In this document: piece by piece, positions 1 through 7,384 of the stretch | Layout: every line of letters begins with the position of its first letter | Numbering within the stretch: the first letter of the stretch is position 1 | Assembly: GCA_902779675.1 (NCBI GenBank) | Contig: CACZCK010000010.1 | Span: 44,391 to 108,390, forward strand | DNA: 64,000 nt | Direction: 5' to 3' | Source of the DNA: an uncultured Coriobacteriaceae bacterium | GTDB lineage: Bacteria > Actinomycetota > Coriobacteriia > Coriobacteriales > Atopobiaceae | Program-made: the position numbers and the translations under genes | The notes under the pieces: generated by a model | Seen by the model: only the letters and a program-made list of their open reading frames with translations | Database searches by the model: none | Told to the model about the DNA's origin: nothing

Positions 1-96
1 CGAAAGGCCCTTGCCGCCCTCGTCGTAGCCGCCTTCATACTGGTTGGCAGCCGTCGAGGCGCCCCAGACAAAACCGTGGGGGAATCCCTGTGCCAT
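1..96 (-). CDS. 6-phospho-beta-glucosidase, GH1 (N-terminal fragment, cut by the window edge)
   Basis: Only the first 32 codons are present. The start is the ATG at 96-94, behind a strong GGGAGGAGA ribosome site. The visible peptide has the N-terminal signature of glycoside hydrolase family 1 (FPHGFVWGASTAANQYEGG, then DEGGKG), the beginning of the barrel next to the sugar-binding Gln. GH1 enzymes beside a PTS IIC usually cleave phosphorylated cellobiose or aryl-beta-glucosides in the cytoplasm. It is the last visible gene of a minus-strand cluster with an EIIC, a ROK kinase and an esterase. Family assignment is firm; substrate is inferred from context. Confidence 0.85.
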   Translation of the reverse strand, partial: MAQGFPHGFVWGASTAANQYEGGYDEGGKGLS

Positions 97-136
97 AGCG
101 TCTCCTCCCTTCGTCATCAATGCTAGGCCACACCCG

Positions 137-1015
137 TTACAGAAACCTACGGAAGAAGACGCACTCGTCGTCATTGACGCGACGGGCGTCGTCGCTCTTC
201 ATGTTGAGGTGGAACACGTGGCCCAGCTTCTCTGCCACGCCGCAGTAGATGTGCAGCTCGTGGGACACCTCAAGCTCGCGCAGCCGCCGGGCGAGCGGCG
301 CAGCCTGGTCGTGCAGGAAGTCTGCCTCGCAGGTCATGATGTACGCAGGCGGGAAGGCCTCGGTGGCGTGGCCCACGACCTCAATGAGGTCGAGTTCTGC
401 GTCGGTGCCATGCTCGGGCAGGTACTCCGCCATGAGCTTTGCCGTCAGCTCCTCTGGATCATCCAGCTCGGTGTGGTACTGGCCGCAGTTGAGCGCGATG
501 GCTTTGGGGGCAAAGCCTGCAGGCGCCTTCACGGGCAGCATGTCCGCGTAGGCAGGATTGGTGCACAGGTTGGAGAACAGGCCCAGCAGGTGCGCGCCTG
601 CGGAGTCGCCCACGGCAAAGACGTGGGCGGTGTCGAGACCGTACTCCTGCGCGTGCTCGAGCACCCACGAGAACACGAGGCACGCGTCCTCGAGACTGGA
701 GGGGAACTTGAACTCGGGCGCCAGGCGATAGGTGAAGTTGACCACCGCAAAGCCGCGGAGCGCCAGGTCCATGCAGTACCACTGGTAGCGCTCTTTGTCG
801 CCGTAGACCCACGCGCCACCATGGAACGAGACAATCACGGGCAGCGGCCCCTCGGCACCCTCCGGCAGGTAGAGGTCCATGACCTGCCATGCGGCGTCGG
901 GACCATAGGCGATGTCGTCGTGGCGCACGACTCCTGCGGGCGTCGTGAGACCCGCATCGCGCACGTCGTCACCTTCCTTGAAAACCTTGCGGATGTCGTC
1001 AGTAAGCTCTGACAT
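137..1015 (-). CDS. alpha/beta hydrolase, acetyl-esterase (HSL/family IV) type
   Basis: A 292-residue cytoplasmic alpha/beta hydrolase. The oxyanion motif HGGAW is at 65-69 and the nucleophile elbow GDSAG at 136-140 (Ser138), the layout of hormone-sensitive-lipase-type esterases such as Aes. Candidate Asp and His of the triad lie in the C-terminal third (CEADFLHDQ and LGHVFHL). No signal peptide is seen. It lies between the ROK kinase and the GH1 gene in the same orientation, 41 bp from the GH1 start and 44 bp from the kinase, so all are probably co-transcribed. A role removing acetyl groups from imported beta-glucosides is an inference; general carboxylesterase activity is equally possible. 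Confidence 0.8.
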   Translation of the reverse strand: MSELTDDIRKVFKEGDDVRDAGLTTPAGVVRHDDIAYGPDAAWQVMDLYLPEGAEGPLPVIVSFHGGAWVYGDKERYQWYCMDLALRGFAVVNFTYRLAPEFKFPSSLEDACLVFSWVLEHAQEYGLDTAHVFAVGDSAGAHLLGLFSNLCTNPAYADMLPVKAPAGFAPKAIALNCGQYHTELDDPEELTAKLMAEYLPEHGTDAELDLIEVVGHATEAFPPAYIMTCEADFLHDQAAPLARRLRELEVSHELHIYCGVAEKLGHVFHLNMKSDDARRVNDDECVFFRRFL

Positions 1016-1059
1016 GATGTGGCTCCTCTTCTGCGCCTCCCCGGCGCGACGTGGTTTCT

Positions 1060-1944
1060 CTATCGGGCCGCAGATCCGTAATGGACCACGGCGCCCAGCA
1101 GGTTTGCGTCGTTCCTGAAGCGTGCGGGCACGACCTCGGCATGCGGCGCCTGGAAGGGCAACGTGGCAAAGGCGTTCTCGTAGGCCTGGATCAGATGAGC
1201 CATGTACGTTGCGCTGGCGGAGATGCCACCGCCAATCACGTAGCGCTGCGGGTCAAGCAGGAACTGCAGCGAGAGCATCGCGTCACTCAAATCTGCCAGC
1301 GCCTCGTCAAGCGCGGACGTCGCGATCTCATCCCCGTCCTCCACGAGGGTCATGAGTTCCTCGCCCGTCAGGCTCTCGCGTCCAAGGTCCTCCTGCGCCT
1401 TGGCCAGAAGACCGCGCATTCCGGCGCGATTGCCCAGAAGACCTCCCATGCCCTCGCAACGAAGTGGCCGCGCGGCAAGCATGGAGAGCTCGCCTGCGGC
1501 ACCCGTCGCGCCCGTGACCAGGCGGCCGCCGCTAAGAATCGCTCCCCCAACGCCCGTACCGATGACCACCATCACGCCGTCCGTCATGCCCTTGAGCTCG
1601 CCCAACTCAATCTCGGCAAGTGCGGCACAGCGAGCATCGTTCTGGACGGACGCGGGAAGGCCTAGTCGGTCACGGAGTGCGTCGACCAGATTGCGGCCGT
1701 TGGCGTACTGCAAGGCGCCACCTTGGGCGATGAGGCCAGTCTTTGCGTCGACGGTTCCCGGCAGGCTTACGGCGATACCCTCGACACATTGGGGTAGCGC
1801 ATCAGCAATGCTCGCAATGGCCTCTACCAGGGAATCAAACGAGTCCTGAGGCGTCGGCACCTTGCCACGAACGCCCGTCAGCGTGAGGCCATCCGAAACC
1901 GCCCACTTGATGAACGTGCCTCCGATGTCGATCGCAAGAGTCAT
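1060..1944 (-). CDS. ROK-family sugar kinase (beta-glucoside kinase-like)
   Basis: A 294-residue ROK protein with the phosphate-binding DIGGTFIK at 6-13, the catalytic Asp in the QNDA motif (Asp103), GTGVGG at 129-134 and the conserved GE at 151-152. The zinc motif CxCGxxGC usual after this point in glucokinases and NagC-type repressors is absent: the segment reads LRCEGMGGLLGNRAGMRG with one Cys. There is no N-terminal HTH, so it is a kinase rather than a repressor. ROK beta-glucoside kinases (BglK type) are known to lack the zinc motif. The start ATG has AAGGAG upstream. It is the second gene after the EIIC and probably phosphorylates glucose or a beta-glucoside released in the pathway. Confidence 0.83.
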   Translation of the reverse strand: MTLAIDIGGTFIKWAVSDGLTLTGVRGKVPTPQDSFDSLVEAIASIADALPQCVEGIAVSLPGTVDAKTGLIAQGGALQYANGRNLVDALRDRLGLPASVQNDARCAALAEIELGELKGMTDGVMVVIGTGVGGAILSGGRLVTGATGAAGELSMLAARPLRCEGMGGLLGNRAGMRGLLAKAQEDLGRESLTGEELMTLVEDGDEIATSALDEALADLSDAMLSLQFLLDPQRYVIGGGISASATYMAHLIQAYENAFATLPFQAPHAEVVPARFRNDANLLGAVVHYGSAAR

Positions 1945-1980
1945 GGGAGCTCCTTACCGGTTGTCTCTTGATGGAAGGAG

Positions 1981-2010
1981 CGGGGCCAAGGCACCTCGGC
2001 CTTGGCCCCG
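1981..2010 (-). promoter_or_regulatory. intercistronic stem-loop between EIIC and ROK kinase
   Basis: An 11-bp perfect stem (CGGGGCCAAGG, 1981-1991, with its complement at 2000-2010) around an 8-nt loop lies between the EIIC stop and the kinase start. No T-run follows it on the minus strand, so it is more likely an mRNA-stabilising or partially terminating element that lowers downstream expression than a full terminator. Confidence 0.5.
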
Positions 2011-2050
2011 CCGGGAAGGGAAAGGGTCGTATCGCGCGTCGTCGCTGCGC

Positions 2051-3343
2051 TTACTCCTGCGCCTGCTCGGCCGCGAGGGCCTGCTCCTCGGCGTACGCCT
2101 GGTTGTCGGCAATCTTGAAGAAGGGGTAGTACAGGACGCAGCTCACGGCCATGCAGATGAGCACGACGGCCATGTAGAGCGGGCCGCCGGTCAGCAGCGC
2201 GGCGATGAACATGGGCATGGCCCAGGGCAGCTGGATGGTGGGGTTGTAGGGGATGGGCAGGATGGTGCACAGGGCAAGGCCGATGAGACCGGGGACGATG
2301 GCGGAGAGCACCATGGGGATGAAGAAGACCGGGTTGAGCATCACGGGCACGCCGAAGATGACCGGCTCGTTGATGTTGAAGATGTTGGGGATGGTCATGA
2401 GGCCGCGCATGGCCTTGAACTTCTCGGACTTGGCAGTGAACATGTCGAGGCAGAGGCCGATGGTGTTGCCCTGGCCGCCAAAGTAGCAGCAGCTGCCGAT
2501 GAGGGCGAACATGAGGAAGGGGAGGGGCTGACCTTCGAGGTAGGCCTGCTGGTTTGCCATGAGGGCCGGGAGCAGCATCATGGGGTAGAAGACGCCCATG
2601 ACGGCGTTGGGGTGGATGCCGAAGAACCAGAAGATGTTGCCCACGGTGTAGACGATGATGACGGACCAGGGCGTGGCGCCGAGGTTCATGAGCGGGGTGC
2701 CGACGTTCTGCATGATGAAGTCGAAGACGTTGCCCCACGGCGTGAAGGTGAAGCCCCACTTCACGAGGTATACGACCGCGAAGATGATCATTGCGGTGAA
2801 GACCGGAGAGAGCGAATCAGAAACCATGGGCGGGACAGAGTCGGGCAGCGTGACCTTGATGTTCTTGCGGGTTAGGAAGCCATAGGCCATTGCCACCAGG
2901 ATGGAGAGGATGATGGCGACGAAGATGCCGTCGCTGCCCAGGTAGTTGGACTTGAAGGCGGTGATGGTGCCGGCCTCGCCCATGTCGATGGTGGATGGCA
3001 CCAAGATGAGGAACGCGCCCATGGACAGGACGCCGGCGGTGAGGGGGTTCATCCCGTCATCCTTGGCATACTGGTAGGCAATGAGGAACGAGCAGTAGAT
3101 GGCGAGAAGCGACATCGTTGCCGCAATAACCTCGTTACCCGCCGCGGTCAGCCCGCTCGAAGCGAGAAAGTCAGACAGGCCCGGAATGGGCAGGTTGATG
3201 AGGATAGCGATCAGGGCCACACCGATGGTGAGCGGCATGGTGTGCATCATGCCTCCGGAAATGGCCTGAAGGTACTTGTTCTGGCCCAGCTTGGTGGCGA
3301 GCGGAGCAATATGCTCCTGCATCCAGTTGGTCAATGCTTCCAT
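2051..3343 (-). CDS. PTS EIIC, lactose/cellobiose family
   Basis: A 430-residue polytopic membrane protein with the length and motif pattern of lactose/cellobiose-family IIC permeases (CelB/LicC type). The central FGIHPNAVMGVFYP and GGQGNTIGL segments and the NINEPVIFGVPVMLNP motif are hallmarks of the phosphoryl-linked sugar site. It imports a beta-glucoside across the membrane with phosphorylation by a separate EIIA/EIIB; these are not in the window and must be encoded elsewhere. The start at 3343 has GGAAGGAA upstream. It is the first gene of the sugar cluster and is divergent from the rpiR-type regulator, with an AT-rich 208-bp shared promoter region. Confidence 0.9.
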   Translation of the reverse strand: MEALTNWMQEHIAPLATKLGQNKYLQAISGGMMHTMPLTIGVALIAILINLPIPGLSDFLASSGLTAAGNEVIAATMSLLAIYCSFLIAYQYAKDDGMNPLTAGVLSMGAFLILVPSTIDMGEAGTITAFKSNYLGSDGIFVAIILSILVAMAYGFLTRKNIKVTLPDSVPPMVSDSLSPVFTAMIIFAVVYLVKWGFTFTPWGNVFDFIMQNVGTPLMNLGATPWSVIIVYTVGNIFWFFGIHPNAVMGVFYPMMLLPALMANQQAYLEGQPLPFLMFALIGSCCYFGGQGNTIGLCLDMFTAKSEKFKAMRGLMTIPNIFNINEPVIFGVPVMLNPVFFIPMVLSAIVPGLIGLALCTILPIPYNPTIQLPWAMPMFIAALLTGGPLYMAVVLICMAVSCVLYYPFFKIADNQAYAEEQALAAEQAQE

Positions 3344-3551
3344 GGGTTCCTTCCTTTCCTCTTTGATGCATTGATTTGCGTGACGGCGGGTCCTCCCCTG
3401 TCGTCCGTTCCTTATCTACATAATAAAAAAGTTTTTTCCAGTTTGCAATAGTTCTTTTGGGAAAAATTTTTTCTGATGTTGATTGATTAGATCTGACACC
3501 TTGCTGCTACACTATTCGCAAAGAGCAGAACGAACCTCAGGAGAAGTGACC
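3344..3551. promoter_or_regulatory. divergent promoter/operator region of the EIIC cluster and the RpiR gene
   Basis: This stretch is far more AT-rich than its surroundings. It holds two similar imperfect palindromes of A-tract/T-tract type: TAAAAAAGTTTTTTCC at 3424-3439 and GGGAAAAATTTTTTC at 3459-3473, with centres about 35 bp apart. They are plausible binding sites for the dimeric or tetrameric regulator encoded at 3552-4316. A-tract intrinsic curvature alone could also explain them. Confidence 0.45.
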
Positions 3552-4316
3552 ATGGACGTACTCGAGTTGATGGAAACGAAGGTATCTGCCTTCACCAAGA
3601 CCGACCTCGCCATCTATGAGTATCTGAAGGCCGATCCCAAAGGATTTGCGCACAAAAGCTATGACGAGCTGGTCACCGATCTTGGCATCTCCCCCTCCTC
3701 GCTCATCCGCTTTGCAAAGAAGCTTGGTTACACGGGCTACGCCGACCTGCAATACCAGCTGGGAATTGACCTTGAGAAGCGCGCCGAGCGCAAGCGCGAG
3801 AAGACCATCGGCGAGACCTACTGCGACTTCATCCTCCAAGAGGAGAAGTCGATTGATCAAGAGGCTCTCGACGATCTGGCACAGTGGGTGGCCGAGGCGA
3901 GCAAGGTCCATTGCGTGGGGTTCCACCTCTCCAACCTACCCGCACGCTTCCTGAGCGTGGCGCTGCGCGCGCTACACGGCATCGATGCCGACAGCCCCGA
4001 GTACGACTACCTCATACAGCAGTATCGTGCCGACGAACTCATCATTCTCTTCTCGGTGCGCTCGGGCGAACAGTACCGCGAGTTCCTGAAAGGCCTCGCG
4101 AAATCGGCGGATACCGAACGACCGCGCGTCGCACTCGTCACGATGAACCCCAGGCATGCTCTGCGAGGCTCCTGCGACCGCGTCATCATGCTGCCGTCGG
4201 CAGACAGCGTCGGCAGCGAGCGCCTCGCCATCATCGACAACATGATGTACATGATGTTCAACGAGATGCTGATGGCAAAGGTGAAGGAGCTTAGGGCGGC
4301 GAATCGAGCCAAATAG
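3552..4316 (+). CDS. RpiR/MurR-family transcriptional regulator
   Basis: A 254-residue regulator: N-terminal HTH_6-type domain (residues about 1-75, including ISPSSLIRFAKKLGYTGYAD, the typical recognition-helix region) followed by a SIS sugar-phosphate-binding domain (about 105-240). The frame is open further upstream, but the ATG at 3552 is preceded by CAGGAGAAG at proper spacing and begins the conserved part of the family. It is divergent from the EIIC operon and so most likely controls it in response to a phosphorylated beta-glucoside or its product. Ends in TAG just before a hairpin terminator. Confidence 0.87.
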   Translation: MDVLELMETKVSAFTKTDLAIYEYLKADPKGFAHKSYDELVTDLGISPSSLIRFAKKLGYTGYADLQYQLGIDLEKRAERKREKTIGETYCDFILQEEKSIDQEALDDLAQWVAEASKVHCVGFHLSNLPARFLSVALRALHGIDADSPEYDYLIQQYRADELIILFSVRSGEQYREFLKGLAKSADTERPRVALVTMNPRHALRGSCDRVIMLPSADSVGSERLAIIDNMMYMMFNEMLMAKVKELRAANRAK

Positions 4317-4346
4317 CCATAGCAAAAGCGTCTTGCTAGACATGCG

Positions 4347-4384
4347 AAAGGCGCCCCGGATTCCCCGAGGCGCCTCACGTTTTC
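4347..4384 (+). terminator. rho-independent terminator after the RpiR gene
   Basis: A hairpin with arms AGGCGCC (4349-4355) and GGCGCCT (4369-4375), followed shortly by CACGTTTTC. It lies 30 bp after the stop codon and immediately before the left end of the guaA-associated insert, so it may originally have been shared by convergent rpiR and guaA transcripts. Confidence 0.65.
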
Positions 4385-4405
4385 GCAGGTAAATGAGCTA
4401 ATCCA

Positions 4406-4420
4406 CTATTCCCACTCGAT
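4406..4420. repeat. left attachment-site repeat (copy of the guaA 3' end)
   Basis: CTATTCCCACTCGAT is identical to 7385-7399, which is the last 15 bases of guaA including its TAG stop (complement: Ile-Glu-Trp-Glu-stop). The 3' end of guaA is a known integration hotspot for tyrosine-recombinase islands, with the crossover in this GAGTGGGA region. This copy is therefore read as the distal att site of an insert spanning 4406-7399. Confidence 0.75.
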
Positions 4421-4509
4421 TGGAAAGTGAATTGATGAGGTGCGCCTTCGTATCACGTCATGCCATGGCGCCCACGCCGTTCGCTGGCGTCCCCCTCGTT
4501 TCGCTATCT

Positions 4510-4531
4510 TTGGTACTCATTTGGTACTCAT
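4510..4531. repeat. tandem 11-bp repeat, candidate integrase arm-type sites (left)
   Basis: TTGGTACTCAT occurs twice head to tail (4510-4520 and 4521-4531) with an 11-bp period, one helical turn. Near the right end of the insert the same core appears inverted as TGAGTAYC at 7094, 7105 and 7148, the first two again 11 bp apart. Paired short repeats flanking core att sites are typical of arm-binding sites of tyrosine integrases. Confidence 0.5.
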
Positions 4532-4642
4532 GACGGCCGTTATCCCAGCCTGTTCGAGCGGCTTACATGTCGGACGACAATTGTTGTCCTGTTGGCCTGA
4601 TAAGGTTGCGAATAGAACTGGCAGTGCTGGAAGGGGATCAAA

Positions 4643-5755
4643 ATGAGCCAGCCGGTGCGTCAAGGCAAATCCTTCGCTCCACCAAAAGGGGCAGCAGTCC
4701 TAATGGGCGACCCCCTCCCGGGACTCACAGCGCAAGACTTCGCTGACGGCCTCGACGATAGCCTCTCTGACCACGACCTTGCGGAGGCAATCGCCCTCAT
4801 ATCCAACAAGGTCGGCCACCTCATGCACCTCGTAGAGGATGGAGAAGCCTCGGGAGACGAGCTCGATGAGTGGCTCGTCCTTGAGAACAAGCTCTGCCAA
4901 GAGGCACTTGAGCGTGGCGGTTCCATCTCGGGAGAAGGCTTTGGTTTGATGGGGATGATTGCACCGTTCATGGAGCGCAACGGATACAGGGATGCGCACG
5001 GCTGGTGGGTATGCGACGAGGGAGGCGCCTGCCAAGGCGTCGCGGACGGCATCTGCCCCGAATGTGGCGCGAACCTTGAGGGGTTCGTCGAAGGCTCGTG
5101 CATGGGTTCTCGCTGTCCCGCGTGTGGTTGGTCGGTCGTGACGACGTACACGCCGACAATCATGGAGGACGAGCGGGAGTACGCCATCATCCTCATGCTT
5201 GGTGCTACCCCGGTAAAAGAGGCACTCAGGGCCCTCTCACGCATCGCGATGTGTAACTACATCGAAGTCAGGAGGCTGATGGAAGGTGCCCCTACAACGC
5301 TCTTCGTGGGACACGCAACCGAAGTCCTCGCATACAAGAACGAGCTCGAAGATGCGAGCGTTCCGATCGAGGTGCAACCCGACTTCCCCTACGACAAGGA
5401 CGGGAAGCTCAAAGACGCGGTCAGACTCAACAAGCTCCTACTTGAGACGTTCCCCGAGCTCTCCAAGCAGTTCGAGGAGCACACTTCCTGGAAGGACGGC
5501 ATGGAAACCGGCTGCTTTGTCACCTACGAAGACCTGCTGCTGCCACTCGCCCGGCATGCTCTAGATGACCATGACGAGACGCTCCTTACCCGTCTTGGTA
5601 TCTTCATCGAGCAACTAATGACGTCCGGTGACGCATACGCCGTCAACCTGGCAACCGTCGGCCTCATCGAGGGTCTCAAGGCCTACGGCAATCCGCTCAT
5701 TCGTTCGTTCCTTGGCCCTGTCTCTCTCAAGGAGTTCGACCTGATGGCCTATTAG
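4643..5755 (+). CDS. zinc-ribbon / L7/L12-C-like / DUF7674-like protein of unknown function
   Basis: A 370-residue soluble protein; I do not recognise the whole. Residues 1-125 are acidic and helical. A zinc-ribbon-type pair CPEC (138-141) and CPAC (158-161) follows. Residues about 179-246 align by eye with the C-terminal domain of ribosomal protein L7/L12 (EALRALSRI, then EVRRLMEGAP and a helix EVLAYKNELEDA), a fold reused outside ribosomes. Residues about 258-370 resemble DUF7674, a small helical domain found in immunity-like proteins (ETFPELSKQFEEH, then YAVNLATVGLIEGL). The start has GGAAGGGGA 5-6 bp upstream. It is convergent with the DUF1016 nuclease inside the guaA insert. A protective or sensing role beside the nuclease is only a guess. 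Confidence 0.7.
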   Translation: MSQPVRQGKSFAPPKGAAVLMGDPLPGLTAQDFADGLDDSLSDHDLAEAIALISNKVGHLMHLVEDGEASGDELDEWLVLENKLCQEALERGGSISGEGFGLMGMIAPFMERNGYRDAHGWWVCDEGGACQGVADGICPECGANLEGFVEGSCMGSRCPACGWSVVTTYTPTIMEDEREYAIILMLGATPVKEALRALSRIAMCNYIEVRRLMEGAPTTLFVGHATEVLAYKNELEDASVPIEVQPDFPYDKDGKLKDAVRLNKLLLETFPELSKQFEEHTSWKDGMETGCFVTYEDLLLPLARHALDDHDETLLTRLGIFIEQLMTSGDAYAVNLATVGLIEGLKAYGNPLIRSFLGPVSLKEFDLMAY

Positions 5756-5780
5756 GCCATCAGGCAGACGGGCGCTAGTA

Positions 5781-5810
5781 ATGCCTCCCCGCTTTCGTGT
5801 GGGGAGGCAT
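5781..5810. terminator. bidirectional stem-loop between the two island genes
   Basis: A perfect 10-bp stem, ATGCCTCCCC (5781-5790) and GGGGAGGCAT (5801-5810), with a 10-nt loop, 25 bp after the stop of the upstream gene and between two convergent genes. No T-run is present on either strand, so termination may be weak or factor-assisted. Confidence 0.55.
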
Positions 5811-5913
5811 CGCACGCTTAAGCAATATGGGCTACAGGTCCCCGTTCAGCCACCTCATCGCGAGCACAGCGCGGGGCAGCCGGCCCAATCCCAGCCGCCA
5901 AGCTTATAGTCAA

Positions 5914-6987
5914 TTACATATCATCTTCGCGCTGTGCCAGAAACACGCGCTTCTGGGCCTCGATTTCCGCGCGTAGTTCCTCCTCGTCGGGGAGGTAGAG
6001 CTTGTACTTGCTCATGAAGAGCTGCTCGCTGTCATGCATCACGGAATAACGGGCGATGTCCTCGTCGGTCTCAGCGCACAGAACGATACCCAAGGTGGGA
6101 CCGTCGCCCTCGTTGCGCCTGAGGTCGTCGTACATGCGCACGTACATGTCCATCTGGCCCACGTCCTGGTGCGTGATTCTGCTTGCCTTGAGGTCTATGA
6201 GCACGAAGCAGCGAAGGATGTAGTTGTAGAAGACCAAGTCGATGTAGAAGTCGTCCCATTCGGCGCGGATATGCTGCTGGCGGGCGACAAAGGCGTATCC
6301 CTTTCCCAGCTCGAGCAGGAACTGTTGCAGGTTGTCCAGTATGGCGCTCTCCAAGTCAGACTCGTGGATGTGAGGGTCTGCCGGCAATCCGAGGAACTCC
6401 ATGACCATGGGGCTCTTCACGAACGCGAGCCTCTCGGCCCTCTCCGTCGCGCCAGAGGCGAGGGCCTCGCTTTGGCTCGGCTCGACACCGCTCGACAGCA
6501 TGCGCTCGCAGTACTGGCTGGATATGTTTCGGGAGAGCTGCTTGACGCTCCAGCCCTGGCTGGCGGCCTCCCGCTCGTACCACGCACGGGCCTCGTCACT
6601 TTGCACGCGCAAGAGCTCCCGATAGTGTGTCCAAGTGAGGAGAACGTGAGATTGTCCACTTGCCGCGTGGACAATCTCCGGGAACATCCGATAGAACTGA
6701 ACGTACTGGTACAAGCTCGTCCTCGTGTAACCCTTTCCGTAGGTCGCCGTCAGCTCTTTGGCCAGCATTGGCACCACCTTGCGGCCGTACAGCTCCAGAC
6801 GCGTGTCCCCGCCCAGCTCCTCCTCGGCGATGCGCCTGCCCAGGAGCCAGTTGCGCACCACAAGCGCCACGTTGACAGCCTGATGGGCACTGCGCTGCGC
6901 AGAGTCAATAATGAGCTTGGCGTCCCCGACGAGGTCGCCGGTGTTTCCGTACTCGATACCGCCGCCGATCTGCTGGATCTCGTTCAC
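5914..6987 (-). CDS. DUF1016/YhcG-family PD-(D/E)XK nuclease
   Basis: A 357-residue protein of the YhcG/DUF1016 family. The N-terminal half is the DUF1016_N helical/winged domain (YGRKVVPMLAKEL, GKGYTRTSLYQYVQFY, then a WTHYRELL motif). The C-terminal half is a PD-(D/E)XK fold with FYIDLVFY (metal Asp) and CFVLIDLKA (Asp-x-Lys in place of the usual Glu-x-Lys), then GQMDMYVRMYDD. The chosen start is the GTG at 6987, which has GGGGTGAT upstream; the open frame extends 59 codons further but the extra residues are not family-like. Members are common in defence and mobile islands, often near restriction systems. The natural substrate is not known to me. Confidence 0.82.
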   Translation of the reverse strand: MNEIQQIGGGIEYGNTGDLVGDAKLIIDSAQRSAHQAVNVALVVRNWLLGRRIAEEELGGDTRLELYGRKVVPMLAKELTATYGKGYTRTSLYQYVQFYRMFPEIVHAASGQSHVLLTWTHYRELLRVQSDEARAWYEREAASQGWSVKQLSRNISSQYCERMLSSGVEPSQSEALASGATERAERLAFVKSPMVMEFLGLPADPHIHESDLESAILDNLQQFLLELGKGYAFVARQQHIRAEWDDFYIDLVFYNYILRCFVLIDLKASRITHQDVGQMDMYVRMYDDLRRNEGDGPTLGIVLCAETDEDIARYSVMHDSEQLFMSKYKLYLPDEEELRAEIEAQKRVFLAQREDDM

Positions 6988-7093
6988 GCATATCACCCCG
7001 CATTGCCGCCGCTCTGTTACCGTTCCAATTCTATCAACCGCATCGGACAGAAAAGGAGCCTGGCCCTGTCGTCGTTTAGGCCATCTACCTGCG

Positions 7094-7155
7094 TGAGTAT
7101 CGTTTGAGTACCAGCGGGATGAATTCCGCGCACATAGCAAGCTCCCGTGAGTACC
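7094..7155. repeat. TGAGTAYC repeats, candidate integrase arm-type sites (right)
   Basis: TGAGTATC at 7094-7101, TGAGTACC at 7105-7112 and TGAGTACC at 7148-7155 are inverted relative to the GGTACTCA core of the left tandem repeat. The first two have the same 11-bp spacing as the left pair. The symmetric placement inside both att repeats supports a recombinase-binding role. Confidence 0.45.
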
Positions 7156-7176
7156 AGGGGCCATCGGCGCTGGTGA

Positions 7177-7383
7177 TCAGCACATTATCGTGAGGCCAAT
7201 TGAGATCTTCGGTACTAGATACCTCAACCAGGGCTCTTTAGCTGGGCAAACGCTCATCATGCTCGGCGCAACGAGCCAACCACCTCTCTACCGGCTTGCA
7301 GGTCCACAAACGCAAGACGGCGCACCTGGTAGACCACAGCCTACCGGATGCGCCGTCAGAGAGACCTCACGATAATGTGCTGA
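7177..7383. repeat. 19-bp perfect inverted repeat flanking a 169-bp segment
   Basis: TCAGCACATTATCGTGAGG (7177-7195) recurs as its exact reverse complement at 7365-7383, ending one base before the right att repeat. The enclosed segment lies upstream of the minus-strand nuclease gene. Such a layout could be a site-specifically invertible segment, a recombination accessory site or a remnant of a small transposon. Confidence 0.6.
7316..7358 (-). terminator. strong hairpin downstream of guaA
   Basis: Outer arms GACGGCGCA (7316-7324) and TGCGCCGTC (7350-7358) pair perfectly. The inner parts (CCTGGTAG and CTACCGG) pair with a one-base bulge. On the minus strand it is followed by TTGCGTTTGT, so it probably terminates guaA transcription. 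It lies within the island segment. Confidence 0.55.
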
Positions 7384-7384
7384 G

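Larger units (their letters stand above)
4317..4642. other. gene-free stretch: RpiR terminator, left att repeat and tandem arm-site-like repeats
   Basis: This 326-bp stretch holds the terminator at 4347, the left copy of the guaA-end repeat at 4406-4420 and the tandem 11-bp repeat at 4510-4531. I see no tRNA and no credible small gene. A possible ribosome site (GGAAGGGGA) for the next gene lies at its right end. Confidence 0.6.
6988..7384. other. non-coding right end of the guaA island
   Basis: Nearly 400 bp without a gene. It holds inverted TGAGTAYC arm-site-like repeats (7094-7101, 7105-7112, 7148-7155), a 19-bp perfect inverted repeat (7177-7195 with 7365-7383) enclosing 169 bp, and a strong hairpin at 7316-7358. 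The upstream region of the nuclease gene lies here, but I see no convincing sigma-70 promoter. Confidence 0.55.
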
